A DNA stretch of 64,000 bases from Acinetobacter chengduensis (GTDB lineage: Bacteria; Pseudomonadota; Gammaproteobacteria; Pseudomonadales; Moraxellaceae). Below the pieces are notes generated by a model. It saw only the letters and a list, made by a program, of their open reading frames with translations. It did not search any database and was not told the DNA's origin. The stretch is from positions 62,001 to 126,000 of the forward strand of contig NZ_RCHC01000008.1 of NCBI RefSeq assembly GCF_003664645.1, in the 5' to 3' direction. Position 1 is the first letter of the stretch, and each line of letters opens with the position of its first letter. This document shows positions 46,205-55,790 of the stretch, in pieces. A program made the position numbers and the translations under genes.

Positions 46205-46963
46205 ATGTCGAAGCTACATAATTTTGCAAAGTTATTGACTCTATTTAAAACTCACACTTTTATAGATGTAGAAAAAGTCAGAGTAGAATTAGGCTTATCT
46301 ACTGCTTCTGCCTACCGGTATTTGTCTGATTTTGAATCTATAGGACTATTAGAAAAGAAAACCCCATCTAATTATATTCTTGGCTCCTTGATTATTGAGT
46401 TAGATCGAAATATTCGTGAGAATGACCCATTAATTCAATCAGCTCACCTTTTAATGACTGAAATAGCTAAACAATATGAAGAGTCCGTACTAGTTTTATC
46501 TAGGCTATATGGTGAAGATAAAGTACTTTGCGTGCATCAATTTAAAGGAAAAAATTGTAATTTTAATATTAGTTATGAAAGGGGTAAAACAATGGAAATA
46601 TTTAAAGGAGCAACTTCTAAATCAATATTGGCATGGTTAAATGAAAGTAAAATTGAAGGAATATATAATAAAAACTCTAAAGAAATTTTGAAAATTACTA
46701 AATGTAAATCCTATGAGGACTTTTATAAAAAATTAATGGAAATAAGGAAGAATAAAGTATGTATAACTATAAGTGAACTAGATAAGGATGTTTATGGTAT
46801 TGCTTCTCCAATTTTTTTTAAAAATAAATTAATGGGTAGTTTAAGTATAGTACTTCCCGAAAAAGAGATAAATAGACTTAATTTAAAAAAAATAAGCGAT
46901 ATAATCCACAGAGCTAGTCTACAAATTTCTGCAAAAATTGAAATGTATGATAATTTTTACTAA
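46205..46963 (+). CDS. IclR-family transcriptional regulator
   Basis: An N-terminal winged HTH (LHNFAKLLTLFKTHTFIDVEKVRVELGLSTASAYRYLSDFESIGLLEK) is followed by an IclR effector domain with TSKSILAWL and YGIASPIF. Base composition is very AT-rich. It is divergent from the dioxygenase operon, so it probably controls it. The start is ATG 46205; a GTG at 46187 is an alternative. The 127 bp after it hold no gene before the IS982 element. Confidence 0.85.
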   Translation: MSKLHNFAKLLTLFKTHTFIDVEKVRVELGLSTASAYRYLSDFESIGLLEKKTPSNYILGSLIIELDRNIRENDPLIQSAHLLMTEIAKQYEESVLVLSRLYGEDKVLCVHQFKGKNCNFNISYERGKTMEIFKGATSKSILAWLNESKIEGIYNKNSKEILKITKCKSYEDFYKKLMEIRKNKVCITISELDKDVYGIASPIFFKNKLMGSLSIVLPEKEINRLNLKKISDIIHRASLQISAKIEMYDNFY

Positions 46964-47091
46964 AACATTGACGATCTTAAAAATAGGTCAAAGACTTTAA
47001 AGGGTATTAAATAGGGAAAAGTAGTTAGAAACAATAGTAAAAATTAAATCTCAATAGTTATAGAAATAGGCCCATTTAAGAATCTAATATA

Positions 47092-48065
47092 ACCCGAATC
47101 GCGGATAAGAAAATGACTTGAAAAATAAGAGGACTAGAGCCATCAGTTGAGTTACCACACAAAACCTAAAGCCTTAGTCCTGATGTTCAATAGTACCGAA
47201 TTATTCTGCGTAATTGATGATTTCTTTCTGAAATTTGAAGCAACTTATTGGAAAGTTCTCAAACAAAGCCGTCATTCGTTAAGAGTCAGAACTGCACAAC
47301 TTACACTTTCTGAAATTTGCTTTATTGCCATTTGGTATAAGTGCTCCCACTTCATTAATTTCAAAGCATTCTTCTCATGGTTGAAGCAGGATAAAAGTCA
47401 TTTATTTAAAAGCTTACCCTGTTACCAAAGGATGATTCACCTGATCAATATGCATCAATTGGCACTACATGCCTTACATGTAGCTGTAATGAAAGGTCAA
47501 TATAAACAATATTTATGGATTGATTCAACGACTCTACCAGTCTGTAAAAATCAACGTATTCAACGTCATAAATCATTAGCCAAAATTGCATCCCGTGGTA
47601 AAAGCTCAATAGGCTGGTTCTATGGCTGTAAATTACATGTTGTTATGAATCAATTCGGTGAAATCGTTCGTTCTGCTTTCTCCAATGGGCATATTGCTGA
47701 CATAAAAATGGTTGAACATTTAGTTGATGGTTTCGAAGCAAAGCTTTATGCGGATCGTGGCTATATCAGCCAGGAATTAAAAAGTAGATTAAAAGACCAA
47801 GGTATTGATTTGATTACCTATCATCGAAAAAACATGCAGTCTGTTCAACTTTGTACATCAGATGAATATCACTTAAGACAGCGCAATAAAATAGAAACGT
47901 TATTCAGTTTATTGAAAGGACAGTATAATTTAGTGACGAGTAAAGCTCGTAGTATTCATGGATTTCTAAGTGGGATTTATGCTTCTTTATGTGCATACCA
48001 CTTAACCCATCGAAATAAGCCAACAATTCAAATTATGAAATCATTGGCTTAAGCAGGATTCGGGT
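47092..48065 (+). mobile_element. IS982-family insertion sequence, 974 bp, with 7-bp target duplication
   Basis: Termini ACCCGAATC and GATTCGGGT are inverted repeats. They are flanked by identical 7-bp sequences TAATATA (47085-47091 and 48066-48072), a clear target-site duplication. It inserted in the intergenic space between the IclR gene and the SDR gene, so no gene appears broken. Confidence 0.93.
47183..48052 (+). CDS. IS982-family transposase
   Basis: A DDE transposase beginning FNSTELFCVIDDFFLKFE, typical for the family. Catalytic acids are in WIDSTTLPVCKNQR, YADRGYISQEL and NKIETLFSLLKGQY. The ORF is intact and ends 13 bp before the right terminus. ATG 47183 gives about 289 residues; an in-frame TTG at 47147 is an alternative start. 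Confidence 0.94.
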   Translation: MFNSTELFCVIDDFFLKFEATYWKVLKQSRHSLRVRTAQLTLSEICFIAIWYKCSHFINFKAFFSWLKQDKSHLFKSLPCYQRMIHLINMHQLALHALHVAVMKGQYKQYLWIDSTTLPVCKNQRIQRHKSLAKIASRGKSSIGWFYGCKLHVVMNQFGEIVRSAFSNGHIADIKMVEHLVDGFEAKLYADRGYISQELKSRLKDQGIDLITYHRKNMQSVQLCTSDEYHLRQRNKIETLFSLLKGQYNLVTSKARSIHGFLSGIYASLCAYHLTHRNKPTIQIMKSLA

Positions 48066-48091
48066 TAATATAGATGAGCCTAAGTTAAGCC

Positions 48092-48868
48092 TTACGGTGA
48101 CATTGGTATTGTCAAGCCACCATCAAGTGATATGTGGCCACCGGTATAAAATGGAAGCAGCCCTTGTGCTATGGTTGAAACTGATTTTGCAATTTCATCA
48201 GTCTGCCCCCATCTTTTAAGTGGTACACGTCCTTCTTCAATCCATTCATCAACATTTGTTCTACCTAATGAACTCGTCATTTGAGTATGAATAAAACCAG
48301 GACGTATTTCATGAACATGAATATTGTGTTCGGCTAAACGTTTAGCATATATTTTAGCAGTAGTTGATAAAGCGGATTTAGTGATACAGTATTGACTACG
48401 CGTAGTGCTTATTAATTCAGCGGCTACAGAAGTGATAAAAATAATACTATTATATTCTTTATTTATAATTTTTTGATTTTCAATCATCTTTTTTGATACT
48501 AATTGTGTGAGAAAAAATGTACCTCTTAAATTTATTTCAACTGATTGATCGAACATTTCAACGCTAATATCAAGTACATCTGTTAACGGTCTCGCTGCAA
48601 TTCCAGCATTATTAACCAAACAATTTATATCTCCTAATTCTTGATAAATCTGCATTATTATTTTGTGATGTTGAGATATATCAGAAATATTACATTGATA
48701 ATAATGAATATTATAAGATTCATCTTTTAACATATTCCTGATTTCTTCATTGAGATTTAGCGGTTCTTGGATATCAACTATTGCTACACTAAATCCATCA
48801 TGAAGAAGTTTTTTTGCTATGGCTAAACCAATACCTTGGGCTCCACCAGTTACAATTGCATTTGGCAT
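48092..48868 (-). CDS. SDR-family oxidoreductase
   Basis: A classical short-chain dehydrogenase of 258 residues: TGGAQGIGLAIAKKLL, NNAGIA, catalytic Ser in FITSVAAELI and YCITKSALS (YxxxK), with a C-terminal GGHISLDGGLTIPMSP. It lies 26 bp downstream of an IclR gene on the same strand, so it is probably cotranscribed with its regulator. It may oxidise an alcohol or dihydrodiol intermediate of one of the two flanking catabolic blocks; the substrate is unknown. Confidence 0.9.
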   Translation of the reverse strand: MPNAIVTGGAQGIGLAIAKKLLHDGFSVAIVDIQEPLNLNEEIRNMLKDESYNIHYYQCNISDISQHHKIIMQIYQELGDINCLVNNAGIAARPLTDVLDISVEMFDQSVEINLRGTFFLTQLVSKKMIENQKIINKEYNSIIFITSVAAELISTTRSQYCITKSALSTTAKIYAKRLAEHNIHVHEIRPGFIHTQMTSSLGRTNVDEWIEEGRVPLKRWGQTDEIAKSVSTIAQGLLPFYTGGHISLDGGLTIPMSP

Positions 48869-48894
48869 ACTATATTCCTTGTGATGTTAAGAGT

Positions 48895-49692
48895 TTAATA
48901 AATACAGTGGCTCATTTTTTTGGCTGTTTTAAGTAGTTCGGGGATGAGCTCTTTAGCGCGATCAGGTGCTAATCTTTCTGATATAGCCGAGATAGAAACT
49001 GTCATATAGGGAACTAAACTATTTTTAGATGGAATAATTGTTGAAATACCGCTTACACCAGGTAAAACTAAATCCTGACCATAAAGATATCCATGTTCTT
49101 GGACTTGTTTTAATAGATTAGGTATTTGGTGTTGTAATTTTATACGGTTCTCAGATACCCATTCTGTAGGTGCTTGTGAATAATCAGGGTTATGTATCCA
49201 ATTACGTCTTTTATCTTCATCTAAATAAGCTAATAAAACTATACCTGAATAACTGCTAGTAAATGCAACAAAGTCATTTTGTTGTAATACATTAGGCAGG
49301 ATAGGACTATTTCCTTTACAAACTAAAATGTACCGTACTCCATTAAGTTGCTTTATAGCAACATAAACTAAATCATTACAAATTTGTGCTAATTCATTTG
49401 CATATTCCCGTAATGCTCCAAGATCGTATATTGGTACAGGTGCGCTTAAACCTAAAGTAAATAGTTGAGGACCTAAGTGATAGCTTTTATCAGAGGTCTG
49501 GGTCACAAAATCTACTTCACGTAATTCATTAAGAATTCGATGAACCGTTGAGTGCGCCATTCCTGTCTCTAATACCAAATTTTTTAAACGTGCTCCTTTC
49601 CCATTGTTATTAAGATGATTAAGCAGAATTGCAATTTTTTTTATCAACAAAGTATTTTCTGCACTATCAATTTTTTTCTTTGTATTCATCAC
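48895..49692 (-). CDS. IclR-family transcriptional regulator
   Basis: The winged HTH (KKIAILLNHLNNNGKGARLKNLVLETGMAHSTVHRILNELREVDFV, about residues 18-62) is followed by the IclR effector domain with YILVCKGNSP, FTSSYSGIVLLAYL and LVLPGVSGISTIIPS. At 265 residues it is normal. It is divergent from the rightward SDR-MFS-hydrolase-BVMO-porin-ALDH-ADH cluster, with several palindromes in between, so it is the likely regulator of that cluster. Confidence 0.92.
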   Translation of the reverse strand: MMNTKKKIDSAENTLLIKKIAILLNHLNNNGKGARLKNLVLETGMAHSTVHRILNELREVDFVTQTSDKSYHLGPQLFTLGLSAPVPIYDLGALREYANELAQICNDLVYVAIKQLNGVRYILVCKGNSPILPNVLQQNDFVAFTSSYSGIVLLAYLDEDKRRNWIHNPDYSQAPTEWVSENRIKLQHQIPNLLKQVQEHGYLYGQDLVLPGVSGISTIIPSKNSLVPYMTVSISAISERLAPDRAKELIPELLKTAKKMSHCIY

Positions 49693-49738
49693 ACTGACGA
49701 CCTTCTTACGCTGATGAGTTTTATTTAAAGTTCATTAT

Positions 49739-49810
49739 ATGGACTTAATTTGTATTTTAATACTCACACAAAAATTGTATTTTTTAAATACAGTAACTTG
49801 ATAAGTCCAT
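49739..49810. promoter_or_regulatory. Candidate IclR operator region
   Basis: Between the IclR gene and the divergent SDR gene are nested symmetric elements. ATGGACTTA (49739-49747) is inverted as TAAGTCCAT (49802-49810). Inside lie GTATT-TT-AATAC (49752-49763) and GTATTT-TTT-AAATAC (49777-49791). The two GTATT palindromes are about 25 bp apart. Confidence 0.62.
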
Positions 49811-49854
49811 CAGGTGGATTTTTTTTATTTATTCTTTTTTATGGAGTTAATGAT

Positions 49855-50601
49855 ATGGAAGGTCAAGTTGCCATAGTGACAGGAGCAGCAGGAAAAATTG
49901 GTTCAGCGATTTGTCTTCGCTTATTAGCGGAAGGCTGTCGATTGGTTTTAGTTGATTTAAATACGAAAAGATGTGCTGAGCTTAAAGCGGAAATTGAGAG
50001 TTTAGGTGGGATGGCGATTACTTGTATAGGTGATCTGTTAAACCCAAGTTTTTTTGATCAGGTACTCGAGCTTACTTTAAGTAATTTTGGCCAAATTAAT
50101 ATTTTGGTCAATAACGCAGGAATGGGCAGTGAGATGAAGCCCTTGTGGGAAATTGATATTACTACATGGGAAAAAGATATTGCCATTAACTTAACTAGCC
50201 AATTCTTAATGTGTAAGGCCGTCATTCCACACATGATCAAACAAGGTTATGGGCGAATTGTAAATATTGCTTCTTCTGCAGGAATGGAGGGACATGCTTT
50301 AAGTGGTGGCTATGCAGCGGCGAAAGCGGGTGTAATAGCAATGACGAAAACATTAGGAAAGGAACTCGCGCAAAAAGGCATTATTGTTAATGCAATTGCG
50401 CCAGCATTAATCGAAACCGATATGTTAAATGCAGATTGGTTCGATGTAGAGGTAAAAAATAATTTATTAAGTCGAATTCCAATGGGGCGATTAGGTAAGG
50501 CACAAGAAGTGGCAGAAATGGTTTGCTTCCTTTCTAGTTCGAAAGTGAGCTTCTCTACTGGTGCAGTATTTGATTTATCCGGTGGACGAGCGACATATTA
50601 A
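49855..50601 (+). CDS. SDR-family dehydrogenase (first gene of BVMO cluster)
   Basis: A classical SDR of 248 residues: VAIVTGAAGKIGSAICLRLL, NNAGMG, catalytic Ser in NIASSAGMEG and the YAAAK motif in SGGYAAAKAGVIAMTKTL. The C-terminal SFSTGAVFDLSGG is typical of FabG-like enzymes. The start is ATG 49855 (GGAG upstream). As the first gene before a ketone monooxygenase it may oxidise a secondary alcohol to the ketone, like cyclohexanol dehydrogenase; this is inference. Confidence 0.9.
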   Translation: MEGQVAIVTGAAGKIGSAICLRLLAEGCRLVLVDLNTKRCAELKAEIESLGGMAITCIGDLLNPSFFDQVLELTLSNFGQINILVNNAGMGSEMKPLWEIDITTWEKDIAINLTSQFLMCKAVIPHMIKQGYGRIVNIASSAGMEGHALSGGYAAAKAGVIAMTKTLGKELAQKGIIVNAIAPALIETDMLNADWFDVEVKNNLLSRIPMGRLGKAQEVAEMVCFLSSSKVSFSTGAVFDLSGGRATY

Positions 50602-50637
50602 TTTTGATATAAATATTTGATTTAAATGGATGTATTT

Positions 50638-52011
50638 ATGGAAAAAGATATACAGGCTGGCTATGGAATAGCCGAAGGATCACAAGAAACAACGTCCGCT
50701 TCTAGCAAGGGCTATTTGGAAAGTTTGGCAGAGCGTAAAAAATCGGTAGTCGCAACTGGGGTGGGTAATACCTTGGAATGGTTTGACTGGACGATCTATG
50801 CGGTTTTTGCACCGTTTATTGCTGCTGCGATGTTTAACCCTCAAGATAAAACCTCAGCATTACTTTCAACCCTCGCTGTTTTTTCCGTTGGTTTTTTATT
50901 TCGTCCATTAGGTGGATTAATCTTTGGGATTTTTGCTGATAAACTCGGTCGAAAGGGGGTTTTATTAACCACCATGCTCATGATGAGCGCGGCAAGTTTA
51001 ATGATTGCAATTACTCCATCATATGCAGAGATTGGTGGGTGGGCATCTTTACTTTTATTAATTGCACGATTATTACAAGGCTTTGCTCATGGTGGCGAGT
51101 CAACAGCGTCTTATGCTTATTTAAGTGAGATTGCGCCTCCTGAAAAGCGTGCTTTTTGGAGTAGTAGTATGTTCTTCTGTGTCGGTATCGGTTCTATGAT
51201 CGCGACATTGACAGGGGTATTACTAACGTCAACACTTGATAATGCGGTATTAAGTGATTGGGGCTGGCGTGTTCCATTCTTTATAGGTGCTTTATTGTCA
51301 TTAGCTGTTTTATTCTTGCGCCGTAACATGATAGAAAGTGATGCCTATGAAGATGCACAACATCAAACAGCATCAATTATTGTAGAAAAATCAATTAAAC
51401 AACCAACGCAAGAATGGTCAAAAAATAAGATTGTAAAACGTGCGATTGGTATTTTCTTCTATCAAGCCGCAACCACATTACCATATTACATATGGACTGC
51501 TTATGCTGCAGTATTCGCGATTACTACACGTGGTATGGATGCTAAATATGCTTTCCTTGCAACTTTAGGTGCGCAGTTAGTCAACATTATCATGGTGCCA
51601 ATTACTGGTTATATTTCAGATCGTATTGGCCGTCGACCAGTGACTATTTTCTTCTTTGTCAGTATGGCTATTTTGACCCCAATCTTAATGCCGATGATTA
51701 CAAGTAATCCACTCTCATTGTTCTTTGTTCAAAGCATCATGCTTGCGATTGTTGCCTGCATTGGTGGTACACAGCCTGCAATTATCGCAGAACGTGTCCC
51801 GACTAAATATCGTGCGCGAATTATGGGAACTTCAATGCCATTAGCAGTTGCTCTATTTGGTGGTACTGCACCTTACTTAAATAGTTGGTTTTTTAGCAAC
51901 AATCTTGGCTGGGTCATGTATGTGTATATTGCAGTGACTTGCGCCATTGGTACGTTTGTTGTGTTCAATTGGAAAGAAACCAAAGGCATTCACTTAAGTG
52001 ATGTGAACTAA
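50638..52011 (+). CDS. MFS transporter, metabolite:H+ symporter (MHS) type
   Basis: A 12-helix carrier of about 457 residues, probably importing the cluster's substrate. It has the MHS-type GNTLEWFDWTIYAVFAPFIA first helix, the loop motif GIFADKLGRKGVLL, LLQGFAHGGESTASYAYLSEIAPPEKRAFWSS and the second-half SDRIGRRPVTIFFF. The ORF is intact, unlike the AAHS transporter in the left catabolic block. An upstream ATG at 50626 is an alternative start. Confidence 0.9.
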   Translation: MEKDIQAGYGIAEGSQETTSASSKGYLESLAERKKSVVATGVGNTLEWFDWTIYAVFAPFIAAAMFNPQDKTSALLSTLAVFSVGFLFRPLGGLIFGIFADKLGRKGVLLTTMLMMSAASLMIAITPSYAEIGGWASLLLLIARLLQGFAHGGESTASYAYLSEIAPPEKRAFWSSSMFFCVGIGSMIATLTGVLLTSTLDNAVLSDWGWRVPFFIGALLSLAVLFLRRNMIESDAYEDAQHQTASIIVEKSIKQPTQEWSKNKIVKRAIGIFFYQAATTLPYYIWTAYAAVFAITTRGMDAKYAFLATLGAQLVNIIMVPITGYISDRIGRRPVTIFFFVSMAILTPILMPMITSNPLSLFFVQSIMLAIVACIGGTQPAIIAERVPTKYRARIMGTSMPLAVALFGGTAPYLNSWFFSNNLGWVMYVYIAVTCAIGTFVVFNWKETKGIHLSDVN

Positions 52012-52080
52012 GCTAAACCTTTTTTAACCACGTATATAAAGAAATTGTGATTTTTATAAATCGCAAGGGGAGACTTTGCC

Positions 52081-52932
52081 ATGAATTTATTTAATGAATA
52101 TCTGCCAAACACGCTTGAACATCAAGGCTTAGCGATCACCTATTATGATTCTGGCGAGCCAGCAGTCAAAAATAATCGTCTACCATTGGTATTAATCCAT
52201 GGCACAGCAGGAAGTACAAACACACATTTTGGTTATTTATTTCCGCTATTGGCAACTCGTTGTCGGGTGATTTCTGTCGATTGGCAGGATATTACGGAAG
52301 ATGAATTAGAACTTGATGATTTAATTCAACAAATTCGAGCTGTAATACAAGCTGTATTGGGTAATCAAAAATACAGCTTACTTGGCTATTCGTTGGGTGC
52401 AGTCGTGGCTGCAAAGTTTGCAGTTGAAGCAAAGGCACAAGTCAAAAATCTCATTTTACTGGCAGGTTGGCAAAAAACTGATGTGCAACAGAGTTTGAGA
52501 AATCATATTTGGAAAACGCTTCGCCAAGAAAATTCAGCGGCGTTAAAAGCTTTTATGGGCTTCTGTGCATTTAGTAACAACCTCATTCAAATGGCTTCTT
52601 TAGATAAACATTTAAGCGATTTTGGCAATATCCCCGTGACGACATTTGTTGATAAACAAATGGCACTGAATACGCGCATTGATATCAGTGACTCAGTCAC
52701 TCAGATTCAAGCTAAAACTTTAGTAATCGGCTGTAGTTATGACCAGATGGTACCTGTACACCATAGCAAGCAATTATTCGGGACGATTGCCAATGCCTGC
52801 TATGCCGAAGTACCAAGTGGTCATGGCGTAGTCTTTGAACGCCCAGCAGAAGTCTTTAAATACCTCGATCATTTTACTGCGGCACCAGATACCTTTGTTG
52901 CAGGCAGCATTATCCATCCAAAACAAGCTTAA
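52081..52932 (+). CDS. Alpha/beta hydrolase (probable esterase of the BVMO pathway)
   Basis: A serine hydrolase of 283 residues: oxyanion region LVLIHGTAGSTNTH, nucleophile elbow LLGYSLGAVVAAKFA (Ser in GYSLG), acid in GCSYDQMVPVHHS and His in PSGHGVVFERPAEV. No signal peptide. It is 11 bp upstream of the Baeyer-Villiger monooxygenase gene, so it most likely cleaves the ester or lactone made by that enzyme. GGGGAG precedes the start. Confidence 0.88.
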   Translation: MNLFNEYLPNTLEHQGLAITYYDSGEPAVKNNRLPLVLIHGTAGSTNTHFGYLFPLLATRCRVISVDWQDITEDELELDDLIQQIRAVIQAVLGNQKYSLLGYSLGAVVAAKFAVEAKAQVKNLILLAGWQKTDVQQSLRNHIWKTLRQENSAALKAFMGFCAFSNNLIQMASLDKHLSDFGNIPVTTFVDKQMALNTRIDISDSVTQIQAKTLVIGCSYDQMVPVHHSKQLFGTIANACYAEVPSGHGVVFERPAEVFKYLDHFTAAPDTFVAGSIIHPKQA

Positions 52933-52943
52933 GGAGATTAATA

Positions 52944-54419
52944 ATGGATATTCAAAATATTGTTGCTGAAACAGATGTATTAATTGTAGGCAGTGGCTTT
53001 GGTGGTCTTGGTTTAGCCATTCAAATGAAACAAAAAGGCAAAAACAATTTCCTGATCGTGGAACGTGAGGGTGAAGTAGGTGGTACATGGCGTGACAACA
53101 CCTATCCAGGAGTAGAGTGTGATGTGCCATCGCATTTGTACTCTTTCTCTTTTCGTTTAAATCCAGAATGGTCAAAAACCTTCGCACCTGGCCCAGAGAT
53201 TCAAGAGTATTTAAAGAAAACAGCAGATGAAGAACAGTTGCGGTCACATATTCACTTTCATACTGAAATGATCAAATCATCGTGGGATGCTAATCAACAA
53301 AAATGGATGGTTGAGACATCAAAAGGCACTTATATTTCACGCTATTTAATCACCGCAGCAGGACATTTGGCCGATGAGCATTTGCCAAAAATTGAGGGTT
53401 TAGAAAGTTTTACTGGCGATTTCTTCCATTCAGCACGTTGGAATCATGACGTGTCTTTAGCAGGAAAGCGTATCGCGATTGTCGGCTCTGGTGCTTCTGC
53501 AATTCAAATCGTGCCACGTATGGCTGAAATTGCTAGTGAAATGGTGGTGTTTCAGCGTAGTGCACCATATGTGATTCCACGTCCGGATTATGTGTATAGC
53601 GAAGGGCAAAAGCAATTATTTAAACGTATGCCAAGTGAAATGGAGAAGCTACGCCAAGATATTTTCTGGGGAGGCGAGTTTAACTTCATTCAGCGTCGTA
53701 ATGTGCCGAAGTTTGTAAGTGATGCAAAAAACATGGCTTTATCGCATTTGAAAGCGCAAATTCAAGATACTAAATTACAAGAAAAATTAACGCCAAAATA
53801 TGAAATTGGATGTAAACGTTTGCTCGTTTCTAATACGTATTATCCAACTTTCAATCAAGATCATGTGGTGTTAGAAGCATCGGCTTTAGCAAAAATTGAA
53901 GGTTCAGATCTAATTTCAAGCAATGGCGAACGCTTTGAAAATATCGAAGCAATTGTGTTTGCGACAGGATTTGAAGCAACACGTCCACCATTTGCACAGC
54001 GTGTATTTAATGCAGAGCAAAAGAGTTTAGATGAACAGTGGAATGAAGGGATGCAGGCCTACGATGCTATCTCAGTACATAATTTCCCGAATCTGTTCAT
54101 TATCAATGGGCCAAATACTGGGCTAGGACATAACTCAGTGGTGTATATCATTGAAGCGCAAGTTGATTATATCTTACAAGCCCTTGATTACTTAGAACAG
54201 CAGAGTAAACAAGTATTTAGCGTCCGTAAACAAGCTGAAGATGATTACGTGAAGCGTCTACGCACCATGAGTGAAGGTACAGTTTGGCTAGCGGGTGGTT
54301 GTAAGAGCTGGTATGTCGATCCACGTAGTGGCAATCTGACTTTGGTCTGGCCAGATTATGCCTTTTCATTCCGGGACAATAATGGAACATTCCACCCAGA
54401 AGGTTACGAATTTTCTTAG
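52944..54419 (+). CDS. Type I Baeyer-Villiger monooxygenase
   Basis: Inserts oxygen next to a ketone carbonyl to give an ester or lactone, using FAD and NADPH. The FAD Rossmann motif GSGFGG is at residues 16-21, GGTWRDNTYPGVECDVPSHLY follows, and the BVMO fingerprint FxGxxxHxxxW is exact: F156, G158, H162, W166. The NADPH Rossmann motif VGSGASAIQ is at about 180-188. At 491 residues it is of the shorter type. AAGGAG lies 8 bp upstream. It is placed between the hydrolase and the porin. The ketone cannot be named from sequence. Confidence 0.93.
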   Translation: MDIQNIVAETDVLIVGSGFGGLGLAIQMKQKGKNNFLIVEREGEVGGTWRDNTYPGVECDVPSHLYSFSFRLNPEWSKTFAPGPEIQEYLKKTADEEQLRSHIHFHTEMIKSSWDANQQKWMVETSKGTYISRYLITAAGHLADEHLPKIEGLESFTGDFFHSARWNHDVSLAGKRIAIVGSGASAIQIVPRMAEIASEMVVFQRSAPYVIPRPDYVYSEGQKQLFKRMPSEMEKLRQDIFWGGEFNFIQRRNVPKFVSDAKNMALSHLKAQIQDTKLQEKLTPKYEIGCKRLLVSNTYYPTFNQDHVVLEASALAKIEGSDLISSNGERFENIEAIVFATGFEATRPPFAQRVFNAEQKSLDEQWNEGMQAYDAISVHNFPNLFIINGPNTGLGHNSVVYIIEAQVDYILQALDYLEQQSKQVFSVRKQAEDDYVKRLRTMSEGTVWLAGGCKSWYVDPRSGNLTLVWPDYAFSFRDNNGTFHPEGYEFS

Positions 54420-54619
54420 TATTAAATCACTATAAAAGTTGATGTTCTGCTGTGCTATCAAGGTGGAAAGGCACAGCATAGATCACTTAAATTTTACTTA
54501 AATAGTCATCGTAAATCCAAAATTTATCACCACTAGCGATAGTGGTGATAAGGATAATTTTTTCTAAAAATACGATTTTAAACAGCGTTTTAAATTGAAA
54601 ATAAGGATGTGAAGCAAAA

Positions 54620-55774
54620 ATGAAAACTAGAATTTTTCTATTAATGGCATTAATACCGAGTTTGGCTGTTGCAGAGGCGGAAAAGAAAAGTGATGTGCAC
54701 GTCAATTTTACAGACCTCGCATTATGGTCCAAAAATAGCAGTAAAGGTGAGTTTTTTAACTCTGCAAATTTAACATTAAATAGCAACTTATTCTTTGAAG
54801 ATGTGAATCTAAAGATCCCAGGTAAAGTCACGTTAACCTATAACCTTTTTGGTTTGGATAATGACAGCCAATTAAATAGTAGTGAGAACTGGCAAGGTGG
54901 TGTAGGAAGTTACTTACCGGGTGCTCTTGCAATGAATGATATTGCAGATTTTCAGTTATCAAATTTAACTTGGGACAGCTCTTGGGCAGACAACAAACTC
55001 TACACTTCTATTGGTCGTCTAAACGCACGACGATATTTTTACTACAACATTTGTAGTTTAGGAGCCCTTTGCCTTGATCCCGTTAAAACGGCAACTGGTT
55101 CATTACCAATGCCATATGGTTATTGGGGAGGGTATTTCAAATATAACCTGACGGACGATTTTTATATTCATGCTGGTGCATTTGAAGTTAACAGTAATGA
55201 TTTTGTTGAAGAAAAAAATGGCCTTGATTTTTCATTAAACCATGGCAATGGTGAAAACTATATTTATTCTGCCGGCTATAATTTGCCAGAAAAACGTGGT
55301 AAAGCCGAACTAACTTATTCTGAAAATAAATCGGATAATCGCAATGCTTTGACTGGTCAAACTTATACACAAATTAATAGTTATAACGCTCGTTTTAACT
55401 ATAAATTTGATCCAGAACAACGGTATGAAGTAGCGGGAACATACTCGTATATTGATCAAGAAAATTGGGTGTATAAGTCATATTGGGAATTAGGACTAAA
55501 CTGTAAAGATTGTCTATTGGGGCAAAAGCTTGGATTACGTAGTGGCCAAAGTACCTTAAATGACGATTTCTATTCATATACTCAAACCTTAAATGGTAAC
55601 CAACATAAAACAACTACATTTGTTTCTATAGATACCGAATTTGCCTATGAGCGTGTTTCGGTTGCGCCATTCGTGCAGTTCATTTGGAACCCAGACAATT
55701 ATTATAAAAGTCAAGGCGATTCTTTCGATGAAAACTTAATTGTGGGCGCATTATTTAAAGCAAAACTTTACTGA
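54620..55774 (+). CDS. Outer-membrane porin-like protein (OprB-like carbohydrate-porin type)
   Basis: A 384-residue protein with a signal peptide (hydrophobic residues about 5-17, cleavage likely after AVA or AEA). It has alternating beta-strand segments rich in Tyr, Asn and Asp (SNLTWDSSWADNKLYTSIGRLNARRYFYYN, GGYFKYNLTDDFYIHAGAFEV) and a C-terminal aromatic-ending strand (VGALFKAKLY). This is the pattern of a 16-18-strand porin. It probably lets the cluster's substrate into the periplasm. A Cys pair (CSLGALC) and CKDC are unusual for porins. Confidence 0.8.
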   Translation: MKTRIFLLMALIPSLAVAEAEKKSDVHVNFTDLALWSKNSSKGEFFNSANLTLNSNLFFEDVNLKIPGKVTLTYNLFGLDNDSQLNSSENWQGGVGSYLPGALAMNDIADFQLSNLTWDSSWADNKLYTSIGRLNARRYFYYNICSLGALCLDPVKTATGSLPMPYGYWGGYFKYNLTDDFYIHAGAFEVNSNDFVEEKNGLDFSLNHGNGENYIYSAGYNLPEKRGKAELTYSENKSDNRNALTGQTYTQINSYNARFNYKFDPEQRYEVAGTYSYIDQENWVYKSYWELGLNCKDCLLGQKLGLRSGQSTLNDDFYSYTQTLNGNQHKTTTFVSIDTEFAYERVSVAPFVQFIWNPDNYYKSQGDSFDENLIVGALFKAKLY

Positions 55775-55790
55775 TTTTGGAGTTAATCTA

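Noticed and set aside
55740-55790. 17-residue N-terminal extension of the cluster ALDH
   Set aside because: It overlaps the porin gene and has no family match; GGAG and ATG at 55791 give the standard protein.
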